Source of the DNA: Streptococcus cuniculi | GTDB lineage: Bacteria; Bacillota; Bacilli; Lactobacillales; Streptococcaceae | Length of the DNA: 64,000 nt | Direction of reading: 5' to 3' | Assembly: GCF_001921845.1 (NCBI RefSeq) | Contig: NZ_MSJM01000006.1 | Span: 118,606 to 182,605, forward strand | In this document: positions 1 through 8,173 of the stretch, one piece after another | Position numbering within the stretch: the first letter of the stretch is position 1 | Layout of the letters: the number at the start of each line of letters is the position of its first letter | Program-made: the position numbers and the translations under genes | The notes under the pieces: generated by a model | The model's input: the letters and a program-made list of their open reading frames with translations, nothing else | What the model was told of the DNA's origin: nothing | Database searches by the model: none

Positions 1-158
1 AATACCGCATGGGAAATCGCATCTCCCATGAGGGACAAGCCCCGCAAGATAATAAAACAGCCAACTGCGCCAGCGACAATACCGATGACAATGGCGGTTA
101 CCACCGCATTTTGCAGAAAGTGAAAACTTTGCAATCCCTCGATAAATTCTTGAATCAT
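1..158 (-). CDS. psaC: Manganese ABC transporter permease, N-terminal part
   Basis: Membrane permease of a Mn(II)/metal ABC importer of the PsaC/ScaB/MtsC family. Only the first 52 codons lie in the window; the gene continues beyond base 1. The reading starts [14 protein letters not shown], then a hydrophobic segment ([20 protein letters not shown]) and the family-typical [13 protein letters not shown]. Its ATG overlaps the stop codon of the upstream ATPase gene by 4 bases (ATGA, 155-158), which suggests translational coupling. Family assignment is firm from the motif and the gene pair; the metal (Mn rather than Zn or Fe) is inferred from the operator upstream of the operon and from the pepO neighbour. 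Confidence 0.9.
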   Translation of the reverse strand, partial: MIQEFIEGLQSFHFLQNAVVTAIVIGIVAGAVGCFIILRGLSLMGDAISHAV

Positions 159-880
159 TTCTTCTTATCCTCCATGAGTATCAAATGGTCGCCGTAGGTC
201 GCTTTGAGATGGTCTTTGGTAAAGGTTTGGTCCGTTTCTCCAAAGGCTACGACCTGACGATTGAGTAAGAGCACTTGGTCAAAATAGGTAGTGACCTTGC
301 TCAAATCATGATGGACGATTAGAATCGTTTTTCCTAATTTTTTGAGATTGCGCAGCGTGGTCATGATAATCGTTTCGCTGACCGAGTCAATGCCCACAAA
401 CGGTTCATCTAAAAAGATGTAGTCGGCTTCTTGAACCAAGCAACGGGCAATTAGCACTCGCTGGAATTGACCACCTGAGAGTTCGCTGATTTGCTTGTCA
501 GCGTACTCTAACATTCCGACAATTTCAAGGGCCCGTGCGACCTTGGACCAGTCCTGTTCTTTGAAACGTTGAAATAGGCTGATTTTAGGATAAAGTCCTA
601 AGGAGACACATTCTTTCACCTTAATCGGGAAGTTAAAGTCAATCGCGGCTTTCTGCTCGACGTAGGCAATCTTGCCCCGCTGTTTGCGGATGTCCTTGCC
701 GTCAAGAATCGTTTGACCCTCATGGTCAATAATATGAAGCATCGCTTTTAACAGAGTAGATTTACCTGCTCCGTTTGGTCCCAGAATACCTGTAATAGTA
801 GGACCTTGAATGGTTAACTGAACTGCGTCTAAGGCTAGCACGTTGTGATAGCTGACGCTTAGATTTTTTATTTCAATCAT
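155..880 (-). CDS. psaB: Manganese ABC transporter ATP-binding protein
   Basis: Cytoplasmic ATPase that powers metal uptake with the downstream permease; the substrate-binding lipoprotein is expected beyond the window edge. The 241-residue protein has Walker [10 protein letters not shown] (34-42), signature LSGGQ (134-138) and Walker B YIFLDEP (154-160), and matches metal-type (ZnuC/MntB-like) ATPases in length. A GGAG ribosome site precedes the ATG. It is first in its operon and is transcribed away from pepO, as in pneumococcus (psaB) and S. gordonii (scaC). The promoter immediately upstream carries a perfect inverted repeat of the type bound by the Mn-responsive DtxR-family repressors PsaR/ScaR/SloR. 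Confidence 0.93.
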   Translation of the reverse strand: MIEIKNLSVSYHNVLALDAVQLTIQGPTITGILGPNGAGKSTLLKAMLHIIDHEGQTILDGKDIRKQRGKIAYVEQKAAIDFNFPIKVKECVSLGLYPKISLFQRFKEQDWSKVARALEIVGMLEYADKQISELSGGQFQRVLIARCLVQEADYIFLDEPFVGIDSVSETIIMTTLRNLKKLGKTILIVHHDLSKVTTYFDQVLLLNRQVVAFGETDQTFTKDHLKATYGDHLILMEDKKK

Positions 881-900
881 CTTTACACTCCTCGATTTTT

Positions 901-938
901 AATATACCTTAATTTAAAAATTAAGTCAAGTTAATTTT
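901..938 (-). promoter_or_regulatory. psa promoter with overlapping Mn-repressor operator
   Basis: On the minus strand a -35 TTGACT (929-924) is followed after 17 bases by -10 TATATT (906-901). An inverted repeat with perfect 8-base arms (AAAATTAA 917-924 and TTAATTTT 931-938) around a 6-base centre covers the -35. This agrees with operators known for DtxR-family manganese repressors of streptococci. Repression would come from blocking RNA polymerase at the -35 element when manganese is plentiful. Confidence 0.85.
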
Positions 939-1097
939 GTAAAAAATAAAAATTTCTCGCTTTGAAATTGCAAAGAGGGTAGACATGTAAGCTGTTACGC
1001 TCTTTTTCTTAAAAATCAAGGAAAAGCTATTTAAATGTCTGCAAATTCTGATTCTTTTTGCTATCATGTAGATAGAAATTTAGAAAAGAGGTCCCTT

Positions 1098-2990
1098 ATG
1101 GTACGTTTACAAGATGATTTTTATGAAGCAATCAATGGAAAATGGGCAGAAACGGCTGTCATTCCAAGCGATAAACCGGTGACAGGTGGTTTTATTGATT
1201 TGCGTGATGAGATTGAAGACTTGATGCTTTCAACGACAGACAAGTGGTTGAAAGGAGAAGAAATGCCTGAAGAGAGTGTACTTCAAAACTTTGTCAAATA
1301 CCACCGTCTCGCAGCTAACCATGAAAAAAGAGAAGCAGCGGGTATCGCACCAGCCCTTCCTTTGATTGAAGAATACAAGAATCTCCAGTCTTTTGCAGAT
1401 TTTACTGAAAAAATGGCAGCCTTTGAATTGGCAGGAAAACCAAATAGCATGCCGTTTGGCATTGCCCCAGACTTCATGGATGCTAAAACCAATGTCCTCT
1501 GGGCAGGAGAGCCAAGCACTATCTTGCCAGATACGACCTATTATGCCGAAGACCATCCGCAAAAAGCAGAGCTCTTAGCCCTTTGGCGGAAATCTAAGAC
1601 CGATTTGCTCCGCAAGTTTGACTTTTCAGACGAGGAAATCACTGATTTGTTGGATAAAATAGAAGACCAGGATGCGCGTGAGGCAAAAATTGTTCTTTCT
1701 AACGAAGACAAGTCAGAGTATTTCAAACTCTATCATCCTTATGATTTCAAGGAGTTTGCAGCCCTCGTTCCGACCCTTCCTCTGGAACATTTCTTTACAC
1801 AAGTCATCGGACAAGTCCCAGACAAGATTATCGTTGAAAATCCTCGTTTCTGGGAGGCAGCAAAAGAATTTTACTGCGAAGAAAATTGGGAGTATTTGAA
1901 GGCTAACTTGATTGTGAGTGCAGTTGCTTCTGTCGCTTCTTACTTGACCGATGAGATTCGTGTCTTGTCAGGAGCCTATGGTCGCGCTTTGTCAGGCACT
2001 CCAGAAGCACAAAGCAAGGAAAAAGCAGCCTTTTATCTGGCTGAAGGACCATTTAACCAAGCCTTGGGCTTGTGGTATGCAGGGGAGAAATTCTCGCCTG
2101 AAGCAAAAGCAGATGTCGAGCAAAAAATTGCGACCATGATTGAGGTGTATAAAGAGCGTCTAGCAGCGAATGATTGGTTGACAGAAGAAACCAAGAAGCA
2201 GGCTATTGTTAAATTGGGTGTTATCAAGCCTTATATTGGCTACCCTGAAAAATTGCCAGAGCGCTACTATGACAAGGTCATTGATGAGAGTAAGTCTCTG
2301 CTTGAAAATGCTCAGTTCTTGAAAGAACTCTCTATCAAGCATTCGTGGAGCCAGTGGAATCAACCGGTGGATGATAGCGAGTGGGGCATGCCAGCGCACA
2401 TGGTCAATGCCTACTACAACCCACAACAGAACAAAATCGTATTCCCAGCGGCGATTTTGCAAGCACCATTTTACTCACTTGAGCAGACATCGTCTGAAAA
2501 CTATGGGGGTATTGGAGCTGTGATTGCCCATGAAATCTCCCATGCCTTTGACACCAACGGAGCTTCCTTTGATGAAAATGGTAGCCTCAAAAACTGGTGG
2601 ACAGAAGAAGATTACGCTGCCTTTCAGGAAAAAACGCAAAAAGTGGTGGATCTTTTCGAGGGGCAAGATTCTTATGGTGCCAAGGTCAACGGCAAGTTGA
2701 CTGTCTCTGAAAACGTCGCTGACCTAGGCGGTCTTGCAGCAGCGCTTGAGGCGGCAAAACGAGATGAAGATTTCTCAGCAGAACAATTCTTCACCAACTG
2801 GGGTCGTATCTGGCGCATGAAAGCACGGACAGAGTACATGCAGCTCTTGGCAAGTGTAGATGTCCACGGACCAGCCAAACTCCGTGTCAACCTCCAAGTG
2901 CCAAACTTTGCAGAATTCTTTGAAACCTTTGAGGTCACAGAAGAAGACGGCATGTGGCGCAAGCCCGAAGACCGCGTGGTGATTTGGTAA
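1098..2990 (+). CDS. pepO: M13-family oligoendopeptidase PepO
   Basis: Zinc metallo-endopeptidase of the neprilysin family that cleaves oligopeptides. The 630-residue protein has the zinc motif HEISH (478-482) and the third-ligand motif ENVADLGG (Glu538, Asp542). The start at 1098 is preferred over an in-frame ATG at 1035: it has an AAGAGG ribosome site 7 bases upstream, gives the pneumococcal length, and a TATCAT -10-like box at 1062-1067 would leave 1035 outside the transcript. No signal peptide is visible, so it is probably cytoplasmic unless exported non-classically. It lies divergent to psaB, a conserved arrangement in the genus. Confidence 0.95.
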   Translation: MVRLQDDFYEAINGKWAETAVIPSDKPVTGGFIDLRDEIEDLMLSTTDKWLKGEEMPEESVLQNFVKYHRLAANHEKREAAGIAPALPLIEEYKNLQSFADFTEKMAAFELAGKPNSMPFGIAPDFMDAKTNVLWAGEPSTILPDTTYYAEDHPQKAELLALWRKSKTDLLRKFDFSDEEITDLLDKIEDQDAREAKIVLSNEDKSEYFKLYHPYDFKEFAALVPTLPLEHFFTQVIGQVPDKIIVENPRFWEAAKEFYCEENWEYLKANLIVSAVASVASYLTDEIRVLSGAYGRALSGTPEAQSKEKAAFYLAEGPFNQALGLWYAGEKFSPEAKADVEQKIATMIEVYKERLAANDWLTEETKKQAIVKLGVIKPYIGYPEKLPERYYDKVIDESKSLLENAQFLKELSIKHSWSQWNQPVDDSEWGMPAHMVNAYYNPQQNKIVFPAAILQAPFYSLEQTSSENYGGIGAVIAHEISHAFDTNGASFDENGSLKNWWTEEDYAAFQEKTQKVVDLFEGQDSYGAKVNGKLTVSENVADLGGLAAALEAAKRDEDFSAEQFFTNWGRIWRMKARTEYMQLLASVDVHGPAKLRVNLQVPNFAEFFETFEVTEEDGMWRKPEDRVVIW

Positions 2991-2996
2991 GTAAAC

Positions 2997-3207
2997 TATA
3001 GTCAAATGAATGAACTTTCAGAAAAGGAACTGGGACGCGGACGTACTTGATACTCTTCAAAAATCAAAAAGCAGACCTTGTTGACTTGATTTGATGAGCT
3101 TCGGCTCTATCTGCATCGGCGTCGCCTAGTCTGCTGTTGATTTTCATTGAGTATGAGTACGGCAAGTTGAAAGTGATGATGTATTAAAGTTCATTTAAAA
3201 GACTATA
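2997..3207. repeat. RUP-like MITE, split by a BOX-like insertion
   Basis: The outer parts (2997-3049 and 3155-3207) together form a 106-bp element. It is the reverse complement of the intact 107-bp element at 15636-15742, with a few substitutions. Imperfect terminal inverted repeats begin TATAGTC and share TGAATGAACTTT; the ends are TA/TATA. Size and ends recall the pneumococcal RUP, thought to be a non-autonomous derivative of an IS630-type element. The middle 105 bp is a separate element. Confidence 0.75.
3050..3154. repeat. BOX-like element inserted in the RUP-like MITE
   Basis: A 105-bp segment beginning ATACTCTTC and ending GATTTTCATTGAGTAT, the boxA-start and boxC-end signatures of pneumococcal BOX elements, with a divergent middle that includes CGGCGTCGCC. 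It interrupts the outer element cleanly, since the intact copy elsewhere reads through this point. No target duplication is obvious. Confidence 0.65.
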
Positions 3208-3233
3208 AAAAAGGGGGGATAGCCCCCTTTTTT
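3207..3233. terminator. Bidirectional terminator between pepO and the GRE activase
   Basis: Perfect 11-base stem (six A then five G, 3207-3217; five C then six T, 3223-3233) with a 5-base loop. The A-rich and T-rich flanks allow termination for both convergent genes. Confidence 0.9.
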
Positions 3234-3243
3234 AATGTGCTGT

Positions 3244-4020
3244 TTAGAAATAACAATGGATATGATGATTGAGAAAGACCTGTTGGTAGTCATAGAGGTC
3301 TTCTGGGTGGAGGGCTTTTACATGGCTCATCTCGTAGGTTCTATTGAGTAGCTGATATTTGTTTTCGCCAAACTGATGAAAGGGCAGTAACTGGACTTGA
3401 TCAATGTGGAGTTCATTGAATAGACTGGCAAACTGCTCTGCATCTTCTAAGGAGTCATTAAAATTAGGAATGACTGGGATTCGTAAGACAATTTCTTTTC
3501 CTATTGAGAAGGCATAATGAATGTTTTTGATGATAAGCTGGTTTTCAACACCTGTAACAGTTCGATGTTTGATGGTGTGATAGTGTTTGAGGTCGGTATA
3601 GATAAAATCAACATATTGGATAAGATCCACGAATTTTTTGTGATCAACAAAGGCAGTTGTTTCAATAGCCGTATGAATCCCTTTTGCTTTTGCAGCCTGT
3701 AAAATTGCTTTTGCAAAGTGAAATTGAGCAAATATTTCTCCTCCAGATAAGGTCATGCCACCTCCTGATTCTTCATAGAATTCTCGGTCTTTTAAGACTT
3801 CTTGAATGATTTCATCAACCGTTTTTTCCTCCCCCATTGTCATCGGAAGTTTGGTGGTTGCATCAAGCATTGGTTCTGGTCGCCGCCGTTGCGATTCAGG
3901 ATTTGAGCACCATGGGCAGCGTAGGGGGCAACCTTTTAGAAACACAGTTGTTCGAATCCCAGGACCATCATGGATAGAAAAATGTTGAATATTAAAAATA
4001 ATGCCTTTAGTCGTATTCAT
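3244..4020 (-). CDS. Glycyl radical enzyme activating enzyme (radical SAM)
   Basis: Radical SAM protein that installs the glycyl radical on its partner enzyme, here most likely the GRE at 8174-10615. It has 258 residues with the cluster motif C31-x3-C35-x2-C38 (GCPLRCPWCSNPE), shortly after the GIRTTVFLKG stretch common to PflA-like activases. The length, and the absence of a second Cys-rich stretch, indicate the compact PflA-like form without a ferredoxin insert. The start at 4020 is chosen for its AGAGGAA ribosome site; an in-frame ATG 24 bases upstream lacks one. It is transcribed away from the regulators and PTS genes. The pneumococcal equivalent is often labelled a pyruvate formate-lyase activase, but its target is probably not PFL. 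Confidence 0.9.
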   Translation of the reverse strand: MNTTKGIIFNIQHFSIHDGPGIRTTVFLKGCPLRCPWCSNPESQRRRPEPMLDATTKLPMTMGEEKTVDEIIQEVLKDREFYEESGGGMTLSGGEIFAQFHFAKAILQAAKAKGIHTAIETTAFVDHKKFVDLIQYVDFIYTDLKHYHTIKHRTVTGVENQLIIKNIHYAFSIGKEIVLRIPVIPNFNDSLEDAEQFASLFNELHIDQVQLLPFHQFGENKYQLLNRTYEMSHVKALHPEDLYDYQQVFLNHHIHCYF

Positions 4021-4140
4021 CGCAATTCCTCTTTTCTTTTTCATTATAACAACAAAACGAAATTAAATCAATTACGAACGTAAGTTTATTTTATTTTGTT
4101 TATTGGATAAAATTTGTTAAAATAGAACGGGGGTGAAGCT

Positions 4141-4887
4141 ATGGAACGATTAGACCACATTATAAAACTTGTATCAACACATGAGAAAATAGATGTCAAT
4201 ACCTTATCGGAACTGTTGAAGGTTTCAAAAGTGACGATTCGCAAAGATTTAGATAAATTAGAAAGCAAAGGCTTGCTGCATCGTGAGCATGGCTATGCGG
4301 TTTTAAACAGTGGAGATGATTTGAATGTCCGCTTATCGTTTCACCATGACAAGAAACGAAAAATTGCCCAAAAAGCAGTGGAGTTAATACAGGATAACGA
4401 GACCATTATGATTGAATCAGGCTCTACCTGTGCTCTGTTAGCGGAACAAATTTGCCAACAAAAACGAAACGTCACGATTATTACGAATTCGTATTTCATT
4501 GCGGACTATATTCGTTCCTATGATTCCTGTAATGTCATGCTACTGGGAGGCGAATATCAAAAGAATTCTCAGGTGACAGTTGGTCCTCTTTTAAAAGAAA
4601 TGATTTCTTTTTTTCATGTCAAAAAGGCCTTTATTGGGACAGATGGGTTTGCAGATGAAGAAGGCTTTACTGGAAAAGATTTGATGCGAACTGAGGTGGT
4701 CAAAGAGATGGCTCGTGTAGCTGAGGAAGTGGTTATTTTGACCGATTCAACCAAATTTAGTAAACGAGGGACGGTGAGTCAGTTTAGTACGGCAGAAGTG
4801 GGCCTTGTCATTACAGACGATCAGATACCGATTGAGAAAGAGGAACTACTACAACAACAAGGAGTTCGAGTTGAAAAAGTAAGGTAG
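4141..4887 (+). CDS. DeoR/GlpR-family transcriptional regulator
   Basis: DNA-binding regulator of 248 residues. The N-terminal winged helix-turn-helix (about 1-57) includes the DeoR signature stretch VSKVTIRKDLDKLESKGLL. A C-terminal sugar-phosphate-sensing domain of the ISOCOT fold follows, with IESGSTCALLAEQI, GGEYQ and IGTDGF. It is divergent from the GRE activase and heads the gene string through SorC regulator, PTS, GRE, aldolase and GldA. It probably senses a phosphorylated intermediate of that pathway; the ligand is unknown. A spacing of 14 bases to the next regulator suggests co-transcription. Confidence 0.88.
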   Translation: MERLDHIIKLVSTHEKIDVNTLSELLKVSKVTIRKDLDKLESKGLLHREHGYAVLNSGDDLNVRLSFHHDKKRKIAQKAVELIQDNETIMIESGSTCALLAEQICQQKRNVTIITNSYFIADYIRSYDSCNVMLLGGEYQKNSQVTVGPLLKEMISFFHVKKAFIGTDGFADEEGFTGKDLMRTEVVKEMARVAEEVVILTDSTKFSKRGTVSQFSTAEVGLVITDDQIPIEKEELLQQQGVRVEKVR

Positions 4888-4901
4888 CTGGAGGAAGACA
4901 G

Positions 4902-5891
4902 ATGGGTAGAAGAGGGATAGCAGAAAACAGCAGAAAACAGTTAGCGAAAGTAGCATATCTATACTATATTGAAGGAAAAAATCAAGCGGAAATCGCAAAA
5001 GAATTAGGCATTTATCGAACAACGATTAGCCGCATGTTAACGAAAGCTCGAGAAGAGGCGGTTGTCACGATTGAAATTCGCGAATTTGACACGGACCTCT
5101 TTCACTTAGAACATTATGTAAAAGAAAAATACCACCTTAAAAATGTTGAGATTGTATCCAGCGTTGCTTCTTCTGAAAAATCGTTAGAGGATATGATTGC
5201 TATAGCGGGGGCCTCTATGATACGGAGTCTTCTCAAAAACCACAGTAAAGTGGGAATCTCCTGGGGGAAAACGCTCAGTAATGTTGTGGCTAAAATGGTG
5301 CCGCGCCAGATGAAAGGGGTGCACTTCTATCCTTTAGCTGGTGGACCTAGTCATATCAATGCTCGCTACCATGTCAATACATTGATGTATGAGTTGACTC
5401 ATAAATTTCATGGGGATTGCTCATTTGTCAATGCGACAATTGTGCAAGAAAGTAAGGAGTTAGCAGCAGGGATTCGAACTTCTAAGTATTTCGAAGAGAT
5501 TATTGACAACTGGAAAACTTTAGATATTGCAATTGTAGGCATAGGAGGTCGAGCAGATAAAGACAACAGGCAATGGTTAGATATGCTTACAGATGAAGAT
5601 TTTAAACGGATTGATCAAAGTGGAGCAGTCGGGGAAACGTGTTGTCGATTTTTAGATGAGCAAGGAAGAGAAATTGCGGATGAAATGGCTGATCGCACCA
5701 TAGCCATTTCCCTCAAGGAGCTTTGTAAAGTGCCCAATTCTGTCGCGATTGCGTATGGAGATCATAAGGCAGGTGGGATTCTTGCCGTACTGCGCCAGGG
5801 ATATATCAACCATCTCGTGACCGATTATCGTACGATTTTACAGATTTTAGAATTGGATGGAGATTTTACGTTCTCCAATGAAATAGAATAA
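4902..5891 (+). CDS. SorC-family sugar-responsive regulator
   Basis: A 329-residue protein with an N-terminal helix-turn-helix (about 10-55; NQAEIAKELGIYRTTISRML) and a long C-terminal sugar-binding domain of the SorC/DeoR type, including GISWGKTLSNVV and IVGIGGRAD. Such proteins bind phosphosugars and activate or repress adjacent catabolic operons. It follows the DeoR regulator closely and precedes the PTS promoter. Having two different sugar regulators in front of one operon suggests layered control. It is a paralogue of the regulator at 23958-24899. Confidence 0.9.
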   Translation: MGRRGIAENSRKQLAKVAYLYYIEGKNQAEIAKELGIYRTTISRMLTKAREEAVVTIEIREFDTDLFHLEHYVKEKYHLKNVEIVSSVASSEKSLEDMIAIAGASMIRSLLKNHSKVGISWGKTLSNVVAKMVPRQMKGVHFYPLAGGPSHINARYHVNTLMYELTHKFHGDCSFVNATIVQESKELAAGIRTSKYFEEIIDNWKTLDIAIVGIGGRADKDNRQWLDMLTDEDFKRIDQSGAVGETCCRFLDEQGREIADEMADRTIAISLKELCKVPNSVAIAYGDHKAGGILAVLRQGYINHLVTDYRTILQILELDGDFTFSNEIE

Positions 5892-6004
5892 TAAAAAGAC
5901 TGTATCTGAAGCAGTAGGCATTTGCTGTCTGGTTCTTTAGATGCAGTTTTTATTTGGTTTATTTTGCACAAAAGTCGCAATAAATATAAATAAGCACAAA
6001 TGTA

Positions 6005-6052
6005 TTGACGAGGTTTTGTCTTGGTGATATAGTATAAATGAAAGCGTTTTAA
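6005..6052 (+). promoter_or_regulatory. Promoter of the GRE-linked PTS with overlapping cre
   Basis: TTGACG (6005-6010), 17 bases, TATAGT (6028-6033). A cre-like site TGAAAGCGTTTTAA (6039-6052) sits over the expected start of transcription, the classical position for CcpA repression. The PTS IIA start codon follows 26 bases later. Confidence 0.85.
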
Positions 6053-6078
6053 AAGAAAAAACAAGAAGAGGTAAGGAA

Positions 6079-6396
6079 ATGGAAGTTATTGTACCTGATC
6101 ACATTATTATGGGCTTGATTCTCAATGCAGGAGATGCCAAACAGCACATTTATCAGGCCTTGAACCATGCAAAACACGGGAGATTTGCAGAAAGTGAAAA
6201 TGAGATGGCGCTAGCTGATACAGCTCTGCTAGAAGCCCATAATATGCAGACCCAGTTTTTGGCTCAGGAAGCGGGTGGAACAAAAACAGAAATTACAGCT
6301 TTGTTTGTGCACTCTCAGGATCATCTCATGACCAGTATTACAGAGATTAATCTGATTAAGGAAATTATTGAATTGAGAAAAGAATTAGCAAGTTAA
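6079..6396 (+). CDS. PTS IIA component, lactose/cellobiose family
   Basis: Cytoplasmic phosphocarrier that takes phosphate from HPr and passes it to the IIB at 6416. At 105 residues it is a normal family length. The motif VHSQDHLM holds the expected phosphorylated His78, and the upstream EAHNMQTQFLAQEAGG stretch is typical of the family. It is first in the IIA-IIB-IIC order, behind its own cre-controlled promoter. Family labels say lactose/cellobiose, but the linked catabolic genes argue for another sugar, possibly an anhydrohexitol. Confidence 0.93.
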   Translation: MEVIVPDHIIMGLILNAGDAKQHIYQALNHAKHGRFAESENEMALADTALLEAHNMQTQFLAQEAGGTKTEITALFVHSQDHLMTSITEINLIKEIIELRKELAS

Positions 6397-6415
6397 GCGT
6401 TAGGAGAAATAGAAA

Positions 6416-6721
6416 ATGGTAAAAATTGGATTGTTTTGTGCAGCAGGATTTTCAACAGGGATGCTTGTCAATAATATGAAAATAGCAGCAAAAGAGGCTG
6501 GTGTTGATGCAGAAATAGAAGCATTTTCACAAGCGAAGATGGCAGACCATGTTCCTCAATTAGATGTTGCCTTGCTTGGACCTCAGGTTGCTTATACGCT
6601 AGAGAAATCCAAAGCAATTTGTGATCTTCATCACGTTCCAATCGCTGTGATTCCAATGGCGGACTATGGAATGTTTGATGGGAAAAAGGTGCTGCAATTA
6701 GCACTAGATCTGATGAAATAA
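6416..6721 (+). CDS. PTS IIB component, lactose/cellobiose family
   Basis: Cytoplasmic 101-residue phosphotransfer protein. It begins MVKIGLFCAAGFSTGML; Cys8 in the phosphate-binding loop is the expected phosphocysteine. It lies 19 bases after IIA and 16 bases before IIC, so it is part of one transcription unit. It phosphorylates the substrate during transport through the IIC partner. Confidence 0.93.
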   Translation: MVKIGLFCAAGFSTGMLVNNMKIAAKEAGVDAEIEAFSQAKMADHVPQLDVALLGPQVAYTLEKSKAICDLHHVPIAVIPMADYGMFDGKKVLQLALDLMK

Positions 6722-6737
6722 AGAAAAGAGGTGTGTC

Positions 6738-8039
6738 ATGGCTAAATTTGATACGACAAAAATCATTGGTCCGATTATGAAGTTTGTCAATATGCGAGGG
6801 ATTATTGCTCTGAAAGATGGGATGCTAGCGATATTGCCGCTGACGGTAGTTGGGAGTATCTTTCTGATTATGGGGCAGCTTCCCTTTGAAGGTTTAAACC
6901 AAGCTATCGCAGGCGTATTCGGTCCAGAATGGACGGAGCCTTTTATGCAGGTTTATAGCGGAACGTTTGCTATTATGGGCTTGATTTCTTGTTTTTCCAT
7001 CGGTTATTCCTATGCAAAAAACAGTGGTGTAGAACCATTGCCAGCTGGGGTGTTGTCCTTGTCTGCATTTTTCATTTTGTTGAGATCCTCTTATGTTCCT
7101 GAACAAGGAGAGGCAATTGGAGATGCGATTACAAAAGTGTGGTTTGGAGGTCAGGGGATTATCGGTGCCATTATCATTGGCTTAGTGGTAGGCGCGATTT
7201 ATACGATGTTTATTCAACGTCATATTGTCATCAAGATGCCTGAACAAGTACCCCAGGCTATTTCCAAGCAATTTGAAGCTATGATTCCTGCATTTGTGAT
7301 TTTCTTGCTTTCAATGATTGTATATATCATCTCGAAGTTAGTGACCGGTGGCGGAACCTTTATTGAGATGATTTATGATGTGCTACAAGTGCCGCTTCAA
7401 GGCTTGACAGGCTCTCTTTATGGAGCGATTGGAATCGCCTTTTTCATCTCCTTCTTATGGTGGTTCGGTGTCCATGGACAATCGGTTGTCAATGGTGTTG
7501 TCACAGCCCTATTGCTATCTAATTTAGATGCCAACAAAGCCATGCTCGCTGCGGGTACTTTATCCGTAAAAGATGGAGCCCATATTGTCACTCAACAATT
7601 TTTAGATAGTTTTTTAATCATGTCGGGTTCTGGGATTACATTTGGTATTGTAGTAGCCATGTTGTTTGCTGCAAAGTCAAAACAGTACAAGGCCTTGGGT
7701 AAGGTTGCAGTATTTCCAGCCTTATTCAACGTGAATGAACCAGTTGTTTTTGGTTTTCCAATCGTGATGAATCCTGTCATGTTTGTTCCGTTTTTAGCGG
7801 TTCCTATTTTAGCAGCAGTAATTGTCTATAGTGCGATTGCCATTGGATTTATGGCTCCATTTTCTGGAGTAACCTTACCTTGGAGCACTCCGGCCATTAT
7901 TTCTGGTTTCATGGTTGCTGGCTGGCAGGGAGCAGTCGTTCAGTTGCTGATTCTGTTGGTGTCTACCATTGTTTATTTTCCATTCTTTAAAGTACAAGAT
8001 ACGATTGCTTATAAGAATGAACAGGGGATTTCTGCCTAA
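6738..8039 (+). CDS. PTS IIC permease, lactose/cellobiose family
   Basis: Integral membrane sugar channel of 433 residues with about ten hydrophobic segments. Family landmarks include a WWFGVHGQSVVNGV stretch and an NEPVVFGFPIVMNP stretch that contributes to the substrate site in the ChbC/LacE family. The gene completes the IIA-IIB-IIC set; the substrate cannot be read from the sequence. A perfect hairpin and a separate promoter follow before the GRE gene, so PTS and catabolic genes may be expressed partly independently. Confidence 0.93.
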   Translation: MAKFDTTKIIGPIMKFVNMRGIIALKDGMLAILPLTVVGSIFLIMGQLPFEGLNQAIAGVFGPEWTEPFMQVYSGTFAIMGLISCFSIGYSYAKNSGVEPLPAGVLSLSAFFILLRSSYVPEQGEAIGDAITKVWFGGQGIIGAIIIGLVVGAIYTMFIQRHIVIKMPEQVPQAISKQFEAMIPAFVIFLLSMIVYIISKLVTGGGTFIEMIYDVLQVPLQGLTGSLYGAIGIAFFISFLWWFGVHGQSVVNGVVTALLLSNLDANKAMLAAGTLSVKDGAHIVTQQFLDSFLIMSGSGITFGIVVAMLFAAKSKQYKALGKVAVFPALFNVNEPVVFGFPIVMNPVMFVPFLAVPILAAVIVYSAIAIGFMAPFSGVTLPWSTPAIISGFMVAGWQGAVVQLLILLVSTIVYFPFFKVQDTIAYKNEQGISA

Positions 8040-8045
8040 AAACTA

Positions 8046-8126
8046 CTGCACAGATGTGCAGATTTGAGTGTGTTTTTCTGACTTACCTCTTCTTTATTGA
8101 CAAAAAAGAGGCTAACAAAGTACAAT
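8046..8126 (+). promoter_or_regulatory. Intercistronic hairpin and promoter of the GRE gene
   Basis: After the IIC stop is a hairpin CTGCAC-AGAT-GTGCAG (8046-8061) without a T tract. It is followed by a good promoter: TTGACA (8097-8102), 18 bases, TACAAT (8121-8126). The GRE start codon lies 48 bases downstream. This supports the shorter GRE start at 8174. Confidence 0.7.
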
Positions 8127-8173
8127 TTACTTACAAACGAAATAAAAATATTTTCGAAAGAAAGGAAAGTATC

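Noticed and set aside
9..197. Plus-strand open frame at the window start
   Set aside because: It is antisense to the psaC start, which has the expected family sequence and couples to psaB.
1035..1097. Longer N-terminus for PepO
   Set aside because: The ATG at 1098 has the ribosome site and gives the known 630-residue length; a -10-like box lies between the two starts.
8054..8173. Longer N-terminus for the glycyl radical enzyme
   Set aside because: The extension has no ribosome site, overlaps a hairpin and a good promoter, and the start at 8174 gives the usual protein start and length.
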